A stretch of 64,000 bases of DNA from Verrucomicrobiia bacterium (lineage in GTDB: Bacteria; Verrucomicrobiota; Verrucomicrobiia; Verrucomicrobiales; DEV007): contig JAUIAH010000024.1 of assembly GCA_030425385.1 (NCBI GenBank), positions 1 to 64,000 on the forward strand, read 5' to 3'. Below the pieces are notes generated by a model. The model was not told the origin of the DNA. It did not search any database and worked only from the letters and a program-made list of their open reading frames with translations. Both the position numbers and the translations under genes were made by a program. Shown piece after piece: positions 33,321 through 42,645 of this stretch. The first letter of the stretch is position 1; the number at the start of each line of letters is the position of its first letter.

Positions 33321-35474
33321 ATGAGGGTTTCCTGTGCAAGTTTAGGCGTTCTTCTGGTGGCGTTCTCAAGCTCCGCACAGGAGCCCTTCCCTCACACGCA
33401 TCCTTTGGCCTGGGAGGGAGATATCGCCTCGCGTTTGGTGGAGGCGGCAGATGCGTTCCTCCTGAAGGAGATCGCCGCGGCGAAAGAGAAACGGATCCAA
33501 GGCTGGTCACGGGACGCGGCGTTTCTCGAAGCGCGCCGACGTGATCTTGCCCATATGATTGGGGCGGTGGAGGAACGCGCTGCCTTTGATGCGTTCACCA
33601 GCAAACACCTTCTTGGAAGCACCTCGACCATGGAGGCCTTCGCGGTCCGCTGGCCGGCGTTCGCCGATGTGCAAGGAGAAGGGATTCTGCTAGAGCCTAC
33701 GAGCGATCCTGTCGCCCAGGTGATCGTTATTCCTGATGCCGATCAGGACCCTGAAACTCTTGTGGGGTGGAAAGGGGATGGTGAACGGTCTCGCCAATGG
33801 GGGAGGCTTGCCGCTGAGAAGGGTTGCCGCGTCCTGATTCCCACGATCATCAACCGCCAGGCCACCCATCGACAATTGAGCAATCGCGAGTTTCTCTATC
33901 GATCCGCCTTCGTACTGGGACGCCACCTCATTGGCTATGAAATGATGAAGGTCCAGGCGTTGGTAGATTGGTGCAAACGTCAGCATGCTGAGAGTCCTGT
34001 GATCGTGGCCGGTTGGGGCGAAGGGGGCCTGCTCAGCCTCTACACCGCCGCGATCGACCCCCGAATCGATGCCGCATGGGTCCGTGGGTACTTTGGTCCG
34101 CGCGACGCTGTCTGGGAGGAGCCCGTTTACCGCAATGTCTTTGGACTGCTCTCTCAGTTTGGCGATGCGGAGATGGCGAGTCTCATCGCGCCCCGGCGCT
34201 TGGTCGTGGATCCCTCTCCCAGCCCTGAGATCATGGTGCCTCCTGGGACAGGGGGAAAGCCTGGTAGGTTGCGCAGTCCTTCACGAGTGGCTGTTGAGGC
34301 AGAATGCCTGCGTGCGTGCGATCTCTCGGGACTGGGGCACTGTGTGATCGGAGGGTTCGAGGATGTCCTTCCTGCGCAAGTAACGCCATGCCATGTTCCG
34401 AATCCGACGGCTCTGCCTGACAGTGTGGCCAGGCACGCACGGCAGATGCATGAGCTGGATCGGCACAATCAGCAACTCCTGGTGGAGAGTCCTTACACTC
34501 GGAAAGCGTTCATGCAGGATCTCCAGACGGAGAGCTTGCTGGCCTTTGAAATCTCCGCTCAGCCTTATCGGGAATACTTCGCCGAGGAGATCATTGGTCA
34601 ATTCGATCTTCCCTTGGGGGACCCCAATCCTCGTTCGCGTCTCATTCGAGAAACGGATAGAGTCGCTCTCTATGAAGTCGTGCTAGATGTGGGTGAGGAC
34701 TTCTTTCTCTATGGGATCCTTTGTTGGCCCAAGGGGATCGATCCAGGTGAGCAGCGTCCAGTGGTCGTGTGCCAACACGGGTTGGAAGGGCGCCCGCAGA
34801 TGCTCATTGGCGAGGAGGGTCACCAGTACTACAAGGCCTTCGCTCTCCGCTTGGCCGAACGGGGTTTCGTCACGTTTGCGCCTCAGCATCTCTACCTCTT
34901 CGGGGATCGCTTTCGCACCCTGCAGTTCAAGGCGAATGCCATCAAGAAGACCCTCTTCTCCCTCATGGTGCCCCAGCACCAGCAACTCACCCGCTGGTTG
35001 GGATCATTGGGACAGGTCGACGCCCGTCGGATCGGCTTCTACGGGTTGTCATACGGAGGGAAGTCAGCCATGCGCATCCCGCCGCTGGTGCCCGCCTATT
35101 GCCTCTCCATCTGCTCCGCGGACTTCAACGATTGGGTGTGGAAGAACGCGTCATCTCGCAGTCCCTATAGTTACGTATGGACTGGAGAATACGAAATCTT
35201 TGAATTCAACTTGGGCAGCACCTTCAACTACGCTGAAATGGCTGCGCTCATCGCCCCGCGCCCATTCATGGTGGAACGCGGCCACGCTGATGGCGTGGCT
35301 CCCGACGAACGGGTGGCTGCGGAGTTTGCGAAAGTGCGGCACCTCTACGCCGCACAACTGAAGCTTCCTCAGCACGCGCGCATCGCGTGGTTTGATGGCC
35401 CTCACACCATTGACGGCCGGGAGACATTTGCGTTCCTCCATGAACACTTGGAGTGGCCCGTTCCCACCGATTGA
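33321..35474 (+). CDS. Secreted tandem alpha/beta hydrolase, first module lacking its serine
   Basis: The 717-residue protein has a signal peptide (VSCASLGVLLVAFSSSAQ). Two alpha/beta hydrolase-like modules follow. In the first, the nucleophile elbow reads GWGEGG (about 231-236), with Glu where Ser would be. In the second, GLSYGG contains the candidate nucleophile Ser577, followed by a GHADG and a GPHTIDG that can supply Asp and His. Both modules share a strand-helix segment (EMASLIAPRRLVV, EMAALIAPRPFMV). It resembles the dienelactone/acetyl-xylan-esterase type of Planctomycetes and Verrucomicrobia. ATG 33321 is preferred over the longer frame from 33195, which overlaps purB. Confidence 0.85.
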   Translation: MRVSCASLGVLLVAFSSSAQEPFPHTHPLAWEGDIASRLVEAADAFLLKEIAAAKEKRIQGWSRDAAFLEARRRDLAHMIGAVEERAAFDAFTSKHLLGSTSTMEAFAVRWPAFADVQGEGILLEPTSDPVAQVIVIPDADQDPETLVGWKGDGERSRQWGRLAAEKGCRVLIPTIINRQATHRQLSNREFLYRSAFVLGRHLIGYEMMKVQALVDWCKRQHAESPVIVAGWGEGGLLSLYTAAIDPRIDAAWVRGYFGPRDAVWEEPVYRNVFGLLSQFGDAEMASLIAPRRLVVDPSPSPEIMVPPGTGGKPGRLRSPSRVAVEAECLRACDLSGLGHCVIGGFEDVLPAQVTPCHVPNPTALPDSVARHARQMHELDRHNQQLLVESPYTRKAFMQDLQTESLLAFEISAQPYREYFAEEIIGQFDLPLGDPNPRSRLIRETDRVALYEVVLDVGEDFFLYGILCWPKGIDPGEQRPVVVCQHGLEGRPQMLIGEEGHQYYKAFALRLAERGFVTFAPQHLYLFGDRFRTLQFKANAIKKTLFSLMVPQHQQLTRWLGSLGQVDARRIGFYGLSYGGKSAMRIPPLVPAYCLSICSADFNDWVWKNASSRSPYSYVWTGEYEIFEFNLGSTFNYAEMAALIAPRPFMVERGHADGVAPDERVAAEFAKVRHLYAAQLKLPQHARIAWFDGPHTIDGRETFAFLHEHLEWPVPTD

Positions 35475-35641
35475 GCGTTTCAGGGGCTCGGTTGAGATAG
35501 AATTTGCGAATATTTATAAAAATTCACCATTTCAGCTTGCGGGATGACCCTGTAAGGTATGGTTATTATGAAAATTAGATTTCGAGATTGGCTTCTTGCT
35601 GTTCGAGAAAGACTAGTAATCCTAACCATCGCATTCCCCAA

Positions 35642-36748
35642 ATGAGCGCTCAATCTGACAAAGGACGCATTCTGATCGTCGACGATCTGTTGGCTGAGAG
35701 GCAATTTCTCAGGCAGGTTCTTGAAGACATGGGGTATGAATTGATAGAGGCCCCCACCGGTGAGGAGGCCCTGGACATGGCTGCCGAATTGATGCCAGAC
35801 GTGATCTTGTTGGATGTCATGATGCCGGGGATCGATGGCTTTGAGGTCTGCAGGAGCTTGCGGGATGACCCTGAAACGAGCGGCATCCCGGTCCTGATCC
35901 TCTCGGCTTTGGATTCTCCCGAGGACAGGATCCGGGCGTTGGAGAATGGGGCGCTGGCCTATCTCCAGAAGCCTGTTTCCCCGGATGAGCTTCGGTTTCA
36001 TGTCCAGAATTGTGTTCGCCATCTCAGGCGCCAACGGCTACTTGAGGCCGCTTTGAGAGAGTCCGAGCGGAAAGAGCGGGTTCGCAACGAGTGGGTCACT
36101 TACGTGGTGAATGAGCTCGATGACCAGTTGCTTGCCTTGCTTGAGAGTGAGGCGGCGGCGGCTCCGCCGGTCGACGAACTCCGTGAGTTGACCGCCAACA
36201 TGTTGGATTGCCGAACGCTCAGCCATCCCAAGGCACGGGTGCACCCCATGGCATGCGATCTTGGGAATCACCTCGAAGAAACGGCGACCAGTCGGAGCAT
36301 TCCGATTGAATGTGAATCGACTGCTAGCGGCATCGTGGACGCTGATCCTGAGTTGTTGAAACGGGCCTTAGGCCAGTTGTTGACGATTTGTCAGGACCAT
36401 CTCGGAGAGCCTGAGGAGGCCCTTCAGGTCACTTCTGCTCACCTTGAAGAACGGGTCTCTTTGGAAATCTTTGCCCCCGGGACAGGAATCTTGCACAAGG
36501 ATTTCGAAACACTGAGACGTGGAGAATTCACCCAGGGATTGGATTGCCAGAGTCGTCAGGAATTGCGGCTTCAATTCTGCCGGCATGCCATGGATGTGAT
36601 GGGAGGCAGCATTGGTGCGGAGGCGCTTCCTGGCGAGGGCTTGAGGTGTTGGATCACGCTTCCAAAACACGTTGATGAGGAGGCCTTGCCGAACATGGTG
36701 GCCTTCGAGAGGCCTGTCTTTGCTTACGACAATGCTGTTAGTCGGTGA
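35642..36748 (+). CDS. Response regulator fused to a degenerate histidine-kinase module
   Basis: The 368-residue protein starts with a receiver domain (about 8-122): acidic pair D14-D15, phosphoacceptor D58 in LLDVMMPG, S88 and K110. The rest looks like a kinase with key parts lost. Where DHp would read SHELRTPL there is VVNELDDQLLAL with no His. The N-box reads LLKRALGQLLTICQDHL without Asn, while a GTGI remnant of the G1 box is seen (FAPGTGILHKDFE). It may act as a phosphorylation-controlled scaffold or inhibitor. ATG 35642 starts the receiver; the longer frame from 35588 adds 18 unlikely residues. Confidence 0.82.
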   Translation: MSAQSDKGRILIVDDLLAERQFLRQVLEDMGYELIEAPTGEEALDMAAELMPDVILLDVMMPGIDGFEVCRSLRDDPETSGIPVLILSALDSPEDRIRALENGALAYLQKPVSPDELRFHVQNCVRHLRRQRLLEAALRESERKERVRNEWVTYVVNELDDQLLALLESEAAAAPPVDELRELTANMLDCRTLSHPKARVHPMACDLGNHLEETATSRSIPIECESTASGIVDADPELLKRALGQLLTICQDHLGEPEEALQVTSAHLEERVSLEIFAPGTGILHKDFETLRRGEFTQGLDCQSRQELRLQFCRHAMDVMGGSIGAEALPGEGLRCWITLPKHVDEEALPNMVAFERPVFAYDNAVSR

Positions 36749-36800
36749 TAGTTAGGCCGATTCGGCTTGCATCCTCACACATCGCTTTCTAATACATCAC

Positions 36801-36830
36801 CGCCCGGGTGAGCATGAAGCTCGCACGGCG
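36801..36830 (+). promoter_or_regulatory. GC-rich hairpin in the metY leader
   Basis: CGCC (36801) pairs with GGCG (36827), and GTGAGC pairs with GCTCGC around an ATGAA loop, giving about 10 bp with a small internal loop. It ends 15 nt before the metY start. A SAM-responsive leader would be reasonable for this gene, but no known riboswitch consensus is recognised. Confidence 0.3.
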
Positions 36831-36845
36831 CGCGTTCTCCTTGTG

Positions 36846-38129
36846 ATGAAATTAGAAACCACTTGTCTCCACGGCGGCCAGCAGCCCGATCCCACGACGA
36901 ATTCCCGCGGTGTCCCGGTCTATCGCACGAGTTCTTTCGTCTTTAATAGTACTGAGCACGCGGCCAATCTCTTCGGGCTGAAGGAGCTGGGAAACATCTA
37001 CACCCGCTTGATGAATCCCACCCACGATGTGCTCGAACAACGTGTGGCTCAGTTAGAGGGTGGCGCTGCGGGGTTGGCAGTGGCCTCGGGAACGAGCGGC
37101 ATCTTCTATGCCATCATCAATCTTGCGCAGGCTGGTGATGAGATCGTCTCTGCCAACAATCTTTACGGAGGCACCTTTACTCAATTTAACGACATCCTGC
37201 CCGCGCTTGGGATCAAGGTCCGATTTGTGGATCCCAACGACCCAAAGCACTTCGAGGCCGCGATCACAGATAAGACAAAGGCTCTCTTCTGTGAGTCGGT
37301 CAGCAATCCTGGGCTACACGTTTCTGACATCTCGGCGATTGCGGACATTGCTCACAACCACGGAATCCCGCTCATTGTCGATAGCACCTTCTCCACGCCT
37401 TACCTGACTCGTCCCATCGAGCACGGAGCGGACATCGTCGTCCATTCACTCACCAAGTGGTTTGGTGGGCACGGCGCAGGCATCGGTGGGATTGTCGTGG
37501 ACTCTGGCAAGTTCTCATGGGCGAACGGTAACTTTCCTCTCTACGACGAGCCTGATCAATCCTATCACGGCCTCCGCTGGGGGCATGATCTGCCCGAGCC
37601 ACTTGCTCCTCTAGCCTACATTCTTCGCATGCGTACGGTGCCGTTGCGAAACCTCGGAGCGTGCATTTCTCCGGACAATGCCTGGATGTTCCTCCAGGGC
37701 ATCGAGACGCTGCCGCTCCGCATGGAACGGCATTGTGAGAACGCACTCGCCGTGGCGAAACATCTGCAAGCGCATCCGAAAGTCGACTGGGTCCGGTTCC
37801 CAGGATTGGAGTCCGACTCCCAGTATGCTCTCAATCAGAAATACCTCGATGGGAAGGGCGGGGCCATGGTGGTGTTTGGCATTCAAGGAGGCTCAGAAGC
37901 GGGCTCCAAGTTCATCGAAGGGTTGGCGTTGTTCTCACATTTGGCAAATGTGGGAGATGCCAAGAGCCTGGCCATCCATCCCGCCACGACCACGCACAGT
38001 CAACTGACAGAAGAACAACAGGCCGCCGGGGGGATCACTCCCGAACTGGTCCGGCTCTCTGTCGGAATCGAGCACATTGACGATATCTTGGAAGACATCG
38101 ATCGTGCGCTCGCAGCGGCTTCAGCCTGA
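36846..38129 (+). CDS. metY: O-acetylhomoserine sulfhydrylase (MetY type)
   Basis: The 427-residue PLP enzyme belongs to the Cys/Met metabolism family and probably makes homocysteine from O-acetylhomoserine and sulfide. Conserved regions include SFVFNSTEHAANLF, YTRLMNPTHDVLEQR, ASGTSGIFYAI and the PLP lysine K204 in VHSLTKWFGGHG, followed by GIGGIVVDSG. The long LPALGIKVRF and NLYGGTFTQF segments favour MetY over cystathionine gamma-synthase. GTG 36843 immediately precedes ATG 36846, and the ATG is preferred. No Shine-Dalgarno sequence is visible. Confidence 0.9.
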   Translation: MKLETTCLHGGQQPDPTTNSRGVPVYRTSSFVFNSTEHAANLFGLKELGNIYTRLMNPTHDVLEQRVAQLEGGAAGLAVASGTSGIFYAIINLAQAGDEIVSANNLYGGTFTQFNDILPALGIKVRFVDPNDPKHFEAAITDKTKALFCESVSNPGLHVSDISAIADIAHNHGIPLIVDSTFSTPYLTRPIEHGADIVVHSLTKWFGGHGAGIGGIVVDSGKFSWANGNFPLYDEPDQSYHGLRWGHDLPEPLAPLAYILRMRTVPLRNLGACISPDNAWMFLQGIETLPLRMERHCENALAVAKHLQAHPKVDWVRFPGLESDSQYALNQKYLDGKGGAMVVFGIQGGSEAGSKFIEGLALFSHLANVGDAKSLAIHPATTTHSQLTEEQQAAGGITPELVRLSVGIEHIDDILEDIDRALAAASA

Positions 38130-38136
38130 GCTGGTC

Positions 38137-38433
38137 ATGGCGACTACCATTGATCCCCTTCCCGTAGATGTCCTCCGGAAACAGGTGGACCGGCGGGGCA
38201 CGCGCGTCATTGATGCGGAGACCGTGGCAGAAGAGGACGTGTATAGAGACCGCGTGGACACCCCAGCGAGCCCACCTCCTCAAGGGCTCCTCAAGCCGAA
38301 GCAGGTTGTCATTCCCGGCAGTGGTGGCCATAGGAAATCAATAAGGGTTGCCTTGCTCTTGATCCTCGTCGCGGTCTTGATGCTCCTTGGCGTAGGGCTA
38401 TGGCTCCTGCCAGGCCTTCCAAAAGGCCTCTGA
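38137..38433 (+). CDS. Small single-pass membrane protein
   Basis: The 98-residue protein starts MATTIDPLP (ATG 38137), seven bases after metY. It has a charged soluble N-terminal two-thirds and a C-terminal membrane helix (VALLLILVAVLMLLGVGLWLL). It is a tail-anchored-like protein of unknown role. Its 3' end overlaps the 3' end of menD on the opposite strand by 36 bp. The longer frame from 38077 overlaps metY and is rejected. Confidence 0.6.
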   Translation: MATTIDPLPVDVLRKQVDRRGTRVIDAETVAEEDVYRDRVDTPASPPPQGLLKPKQVVIPGSGGHRKSIRVALLLILVAVLMLLGVGLWLLPGLPKGL

Positions 38434-39957
38434 TTGTTCTGGGCAGGGACGCAACTCGATCACGACGTCGTCGGGCAGCGCATCCGTGGTGAAGTCGGCT
38501 GCCTGAGACCAGTGCACGTGCTCCATGGACCAGGACCCTGCCCATGCGGCGAAGTCAAAGGCGTGCTGGTTTTCCAGGACTGCCCATTGCCTTTCATTCA
38601 TGCTGCGGAAATGAGGAAGCCGCCGAAAGATCTTCCCGCCGCCATTGGCAATGACGACGAAGCGCCGTCGCCCATGAGAAAGAGAGGGGAGAATGCTAGG
38701 CGCGGACAAATCATAGAGCGTCGTGAGATCACCAAAGAGGCCCCAGGCTTCAGGAAGCCCACTCGCCATGCCGAGAAAGGTCGCCAAGTTGCCATCGATC
38801 CCATTGGCGCCGCGATTGGCCATCACGCGTTGGGTGCTCAAGCAACTCGCGGCGAGGAGACTCAATTCACGGATAGGGAGGCTGTTGCCAACAAATAAGG
38901 ATGCGGACTCTGGAATCTCGCGCAGCAGTTTCCCTAGCAAAGCGACCTCGCTTTGCGGATAGCGTTCTAGCAGTGTATCTAGGCGCATCGCGTTCTCATG
39001 GGCAATGGTCTGCCAGCTTGCGGGAGCTTCCTGCCGTTCTTCTACCGAGGCCTGTGCCAGCAAGCGGTCAGGTGGTCCTGTGAGGGTGATCGATTCCCGA
39101 GCGAGGCCCGCGTAGCGGCGTGGGGTCAACGAGCACACTTGCACGTCGAGGCGCGTTTCCAGATCGCGCCACCAACGGAAGCTCGGCACTCCACCGAGGC
39201 GCAGGACGCGACACACATTGAGTTGATTGGCCGAGCGCTCACCGCCTTTCAGGAGCCAGGGCTTCAGCCTCTCACAGGCATGCAAGCCAGACGTCGCATC
39301 GGCGAGGATGGGAACCTGGAGTGTTGCTAGCAGTTTGCCTAAGTTTGGTGCCAGATCGAGACAGCCGGCGACCACGAGCAAGGGTCCATTCCCCTGCAAG
39401 AAAGCGGTGAGCACCTCTGTGCCGTCAATGGCGATGCTTGCGGAGGATACACAGCTTTCTGAATGGTGATGTAATGTTAGTTCTTGATTGGGAGTGATTT
39501 GAGGATCTTCCAGGCAGACGTTGAGATGGATGGGGTGATCGCGTGGGAAGGGTGGGATGTCTTGGGGATCTGTGAGGTCCACGAAGGCCGCGTACTCGCC
39601 GAACAAGCGCACCTGCTCGATGGCTTGTGGGGCTCCTGATTTGCGATAGCGCGCCGGACGGTCGGCCGTGATCAGTACAAGGGGAAGCGCTTGGTAGTGC
39701 GCTTCAACCACTGCAGGCAGCAGTTCTGCTGCCGCGGTGCCAGATGTCGTGACGACAGCCGTGGGAGAACCCGTTTGCCGTAGCCGACCGAGAGCGAAGA
39801 AAGCAGCCGCTCGCTCATCGAAGAACGGAAAGATTTGAGCCGTTCCTTCATTTGCCAGGAGCCCTAACACAAAGTCGCTGTTGCGAGAACCCGCACAGAG
39901 ACAAAAGTCCCGAATGCCGCGGTCGAAGCAAGATTGAAGGACGGCGCGCGCGAGCAT
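38398..39957 (-). CDS. menD: SEPHCHC synthase MenD (menaquinone synthesis)
   Basis: MenD is a thiamine-diphosphate enzyme that joins isochorismate and 2-oxoglutarate-derived succinyl semialdehyde. Family features include CAGSRNSDFVLGLL, FFDERAAAFFALG with the ThDP-activating Glu, VVTTSGTAAAELLPAVVEA, and LITADRPARYRKSGAPQAI. The C-terminal half has NSLPIREL and NRGANGIDG, then GDLTTLYDL for metal/ThDP binding. It is 519 residues, and its start ATG 39957 is 12 bp downstream of the isochorismate synthase gene. Confidence 0.94.
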   Translation of the reverse strand: MLARAVLQSCFDRGIRDFCLCAGSRNSDFVLGLLANEGTAQIFPFFDERAAAFFALGRLRQTGSPTAVVTTSGTAAAELLPAVVEAHYQALPLVLITADRPARYRKSGAPQAIEQVRLFGEYAAFVDLTDPQDIPPFPRDHPIHLNVCLEDPQITPNQELTLHHHSESCVSSASIAIDGTEVLTAFLQGNGPLLVVAGCLDLAPNLGKLLATLQVPILADATSGLHACERLKPWLLKGGERSANQLNVCRVLRLGGVPSFRWWRDLETRLDVQVCSLTPRRYAGLARESITLTGPPDRLLAQASVEERQEAPASWQTIAHENAMRLDTLLERYPQSEVALLGKLLREIPESASLFVGNSLPIRELSLLAASCLSTQRVMANRGANGIDGNLATFLGMASGLPEAWGLFGDLTTLYDLSAPSILPSLSHGRRRFVVIANGGGKIFRRLPHFRSMNERQWAVLENQHAFDFAAWAGSWSMEHVHWSQAADFTTDALPDDVVIELRPCPEQSEAFWKAWQEP

Positions 39958-39969
39958 GTCCCTATGAGG

Positions 39970-40977
39970 CTAGAGACCAAAGGCTGACTTCACCGCGTCG
40001 CGCTTCAACGCCAGCTCGATCCATTCATTCTCCATGACACTTTCACGAATGAGGCCGCAACCGGAAGGCAGCGCGACATCGTCTCCAGACCATGCCACCT
40101 GACGGATGGCTACGACTGAATGAAAGACGCTCTCATGCCAGGCGCCAAATGGAGCCGCGAAACTGCTAGGAGATCCAAGTTCCGATCGAATCGCTTCGTA
40201 GAGGCCAGAGACAGCCGCCGTTCGTGGCCAATAGCCAACGGCAGGCGTCGGATGAAGTTGCCGGATAAGCGCGTTGACGTCCACTGGTGCCCTGAGAGGC
40301 ATTTCTAAGCGCGTGAGGAAATGGCGGAGCCCCTCAAGCTCGAGCACTTCGCGTGAGGCCTCTCGCATCTCGCCTCCCAAAGCCTCACGGATTCCCTCCA
40401 CCACGAGAGCTTGCTCGCGGATCTGCTTCGGGTCCGAACGAAACCCTACTTCCTCGTCGGGTGACGCCGTGCCAGCCAAGGCCATGGTTTCCAGGCGAGA
40501 TGGTGAAAGTGTCATGAAGTCCTCTGGCGTGGCCCCGATCCAGCCCCCTTGCGGATTCCAATACCCATAGGCACGGACGTGGCGGCCGGGTTCGCGGAAC
40601 GCACGGATACCCGCTGCCCGAAGATCGCCTTTCCGCAGACGCCCCGTTTCCGTGACGACCGGCACGAGCTTTTCCAACTGGACACCATTGTCGAAGGCCG
40701 CGGTGATCCGCTCAAAGGCGGTCGCAAAGCCGTCCTTGGCCACTGGCTTCCAGTCCACGACTGGAGCCTCCACCGGATCCCACAGATGGAAATCACTCGC
40801 TTCCTGCCAACGCGTGGGCACCTTCCACGGCCTCGGGTCAGATAAGCTGAAGTCATTGCGATAAAACGCTACCCCTGAAACCGGCGGTTCCGACAACGAC
40901 TCGAAGGGCCCTTCGCCGACCAAGACAGCGTCTTGGCTCAGTTGGAGAAAGGCGATTTCAGGTGGCATCGGATTCAC
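39970..40977 (-). CDS. menF: Isochorismate synthase (MenF/EntC family)
   Basis: It converts chorismate to isochorismate, the first committed step of classical menaquinone synthesis. The 335-residue protein is a chorismate-binding enzyme: family-type GWIGATPEDFMTLS, ETMALAGTASPDE, LHPTPAVGYWPR and the C-terminal GCGLIRESVMENEWIELALK are recognisable. The family's second HPTPAVGGxPR glycine is replaced by Y-W, and GAGIV is GCGLI; both are mild variations. It heads the menF-menD pair. Confidence 0.9.
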   Translation of the reverse strand: MNPMPPEIAFLQLSQDAVLVGEGPFESLSEPPVSGVAFYRNDFSLSDPRPWKVPTRWQEASDFHLWDPVEAPVVDWKPVAKDGFATAFERITAAFDNGVQLEKLVPVVTETGRLRKGDLRAAGIRAFREPGRHVRAYGYWNPQGGWIGATPEDFMTLSPSRLETMALAGTASPDEEVGFRSDPKQIREQALVVEGIREALGGEMREASREVLELEGLRHFLTRLEMPLRAPVDVNALIRQLHPTPAVGYWPRTAAVSGLYEAIRSELGSPSSFAAPFGAWHESVFHSVVAIRQVAWSGDDVALPSGCGLIRESVMENEWIELALKRDAVKSAFGL

Positions 40978-41071
40978 GTGCCTTTCTGTAGCCGGTCCCT
41001 TGTAAGGTCACAAATGGCTTTCTCAAATTGCGGCCCATTGCGAGACGTCACCACCGCTCTTACTGTCAGCC

Positions 41072-42172
41072 GTGAACCGCATTCTCCTGGCCCTGCTCTC
41101 GCTAGGCAGTCTGGCTTCTGGTCAGCCCTATCTCCCCCTGGTGATCGAGCAAGCACCGGGGCGTACCGTGATTGAGATCGGATTCGAAACACAGACGGGA
41201 AAAGCTTACCACATTGAGGGGTCATCGGACCTAGCAGAATACGTGTCCCTGGGCGACGTTTCGGGAACCGGTGCCCCCGTGCGCATCACCGTGGCGACGG
41301 ATGGTGCACGCCAGCACTTTTATCGCGTGAGCGAACAGGAGCCCCTGATTGGCGTGGGGACCATTCTGAACGCGACCTCTCCGCCGCCGGACGCGCAGAT
41401 TGCCTATGGCGACGACCCGTTGCAGTTCGGAAAACTCCGCCTACCCGATGAAGAAGGTCCCCATCCCGTGGTCATCTTCATCCACGGAGGCTGCTGGCTT
41501 GCCTCCTTTGATATCGCCCACACGGGTCCAATAGAGGAGGCTCTCGCCGCCGAAGGGTATGCCGTTTGGAGTCTCGAATACAGACGTGTGGGAAACGTGG
41601 GCGGCGGCTGGCCGGGTACCTTCCTCGATATCGGTCGTGGAGCAGATCATCTTAGAATGCTAGCAGACACATACGATCTCGACCTCAGCCGCGTGGTCGC
41701 CAGTGGTCATTCTGCCGGAGGCCATCTTGCGCTTTGGCTCGCCGCTAGAAATACCCTTCCCAACCAGAGCGAGCTTGCCGTCGCCGATCCGTTAGACATT
41801 CATGGCGTCGTTGGGCTGGCCCCGGCGCCGGATCTTGAGAGCCTCTACGCCGAGCAGTTCTGCGGGCATGTCATCGATGGGCTCATCGGAGGGGCGCCGA
41901 CCACCTTCCCGGAGCGCTATGCGGCAGCATCCCCCATGCAATTGGCTCCCATAGAGGTGCCGCAGATCCACGTGATCGGAAGCCGTGACCGCACTTGGGC
42001 ACCGGTAGGTCGGCGCTATCTCCAGCGCGCTCAGGAAACTGGTAGCCCAGTCAACGTCATCCATGCCCCTGCCTCCGGACACTTCGAAATGATCTCGCCG
42101 ACGAGTTCCACGTGGCCGCTCATCCAAGAAGCCTTCCGCGCGCATTTCGAGAGCGCAAAGGATTCAGACTAG
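41072..42172 (+). CDS. Secreted alpha/beta hydrolase (carboxylesterase/BD-FAE-like) with an N-terminal FYRL module
   Basis: The 366-residue protein starts with GTG (41072) and a signal peptide (ILLALLSLGSLASGQ). Residues about 20-90 resemble the FYRL-type beta module that usually sits at C-termini (FETQTGKAYHIEGSSDL ... HFYRVSE). The hydrolase domain has oxyanion motif IHGGCW, nucleophile elbow SGHSAGGHLALW and PAPDLESLY, then a GSRDRTWAP loop (Asp) and ASGHFEMI (His). This fits esterases or lipases that deacylate plant polysaccharides. The next gene starts 7 bp after its stop. Confidence 0.85.
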   Translation: MNRILLALLSLGSLASGQPYLPLVIEQAPGRTVIEIGFETQTGKAYHIEGSSDLAEYVSLGDVSGTGAPVRITVATDGARQHFYRVSEQEPLIGVGTILNATSPPPDAQIAYGDDPLQFGKLRLPDEEGPHPVVIFIHGGCWLASFDIAHTGPIEEALAAEGYAVWSLEYRRVGNVGGGWPGTFLDIGRGADHLRMLADTYDLDLSRVVASGHSAGGHLALWLAARNTLPNQSELAVADPLDIHGVVGLAPAPDLESLYAEQFCGHVIDGLIGGAPTTFPERYAAASPMQLAPIEVPQIHVIGSRDRTWAPVGRRYLQRAQETGSPVNVIHAPASGHFEMISPTSSTWPLIQEAFRAHFESAKDSD

Positions 42173-42179
42173 CACTAAT

Positions 42180-42539
42180 ATGGAAATCTTGATAGAAATC
42201 TTGGCAGAAGGATTGATTCAGTTCCTTCTTGAGTTGATTGCTGATCTCTTCTCGGGAAGCCGCTGGAGCGATCATTCTAAAGCGTGGTATTGCGTTGCTT
42301 ATTTGGTCCTTGGTGCCGCAATTGGTGGTCTAAGTTTGCTTCTGGTCCCTACGTTCTTGCCCGTTTCAGTTCCTCTGAAGGTGGCCAGCATTGTCGTGAT
42401 TCCTGTCCTGGCCGGATTGATGATGAGAGGACTCGGAAATTGGCGAAAGCACAGAGGAAAGGGCAAGACCAATTTGGAGACGTTCACGCATGCTTACTGC
42501 TTTGCTTTCGGAATGGCTCTTGTCCGTTCGTTCGGCTAA
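42180..42539 (+). CDS. Small membrane protein, unknown
   Basis: The 119-residue protein has an amphipathic acidic N-terminus (EILIEILAEGLIQFLLEL), two membrane helices (VAYLVLGAAIGGLSLLLV and VASIVVIPVLAGLMMRGLG) and a basic stretch. I do not recognise a family. Codon use here is more A+T-rich than that of the esterase upstream. Size, topology and A+T-richer composition resemble the small membrane gene at 57433. Confidence 0.6.
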   Translation: MEILIEILAEGLIQFLLELIADLFSGSRWSDHSKAWYCVAYLVLGAAIGGLSLLLVPTFLPVSVPLKVASIVVIPVLAGLMMRGLGNWRKHRGKGKTNLETFTHAYCFAFGMALVRSFG

Positions 42540-42645
42540 AACCTCATCTAAACGAGATAAAGTTGTATGAGGACGTTGGATCGATGGAAGTTTCTGCGCG
42601 TCTTAATGCAGGCTTAAGAATCCACCGCCACATTCTGAGAGACCT

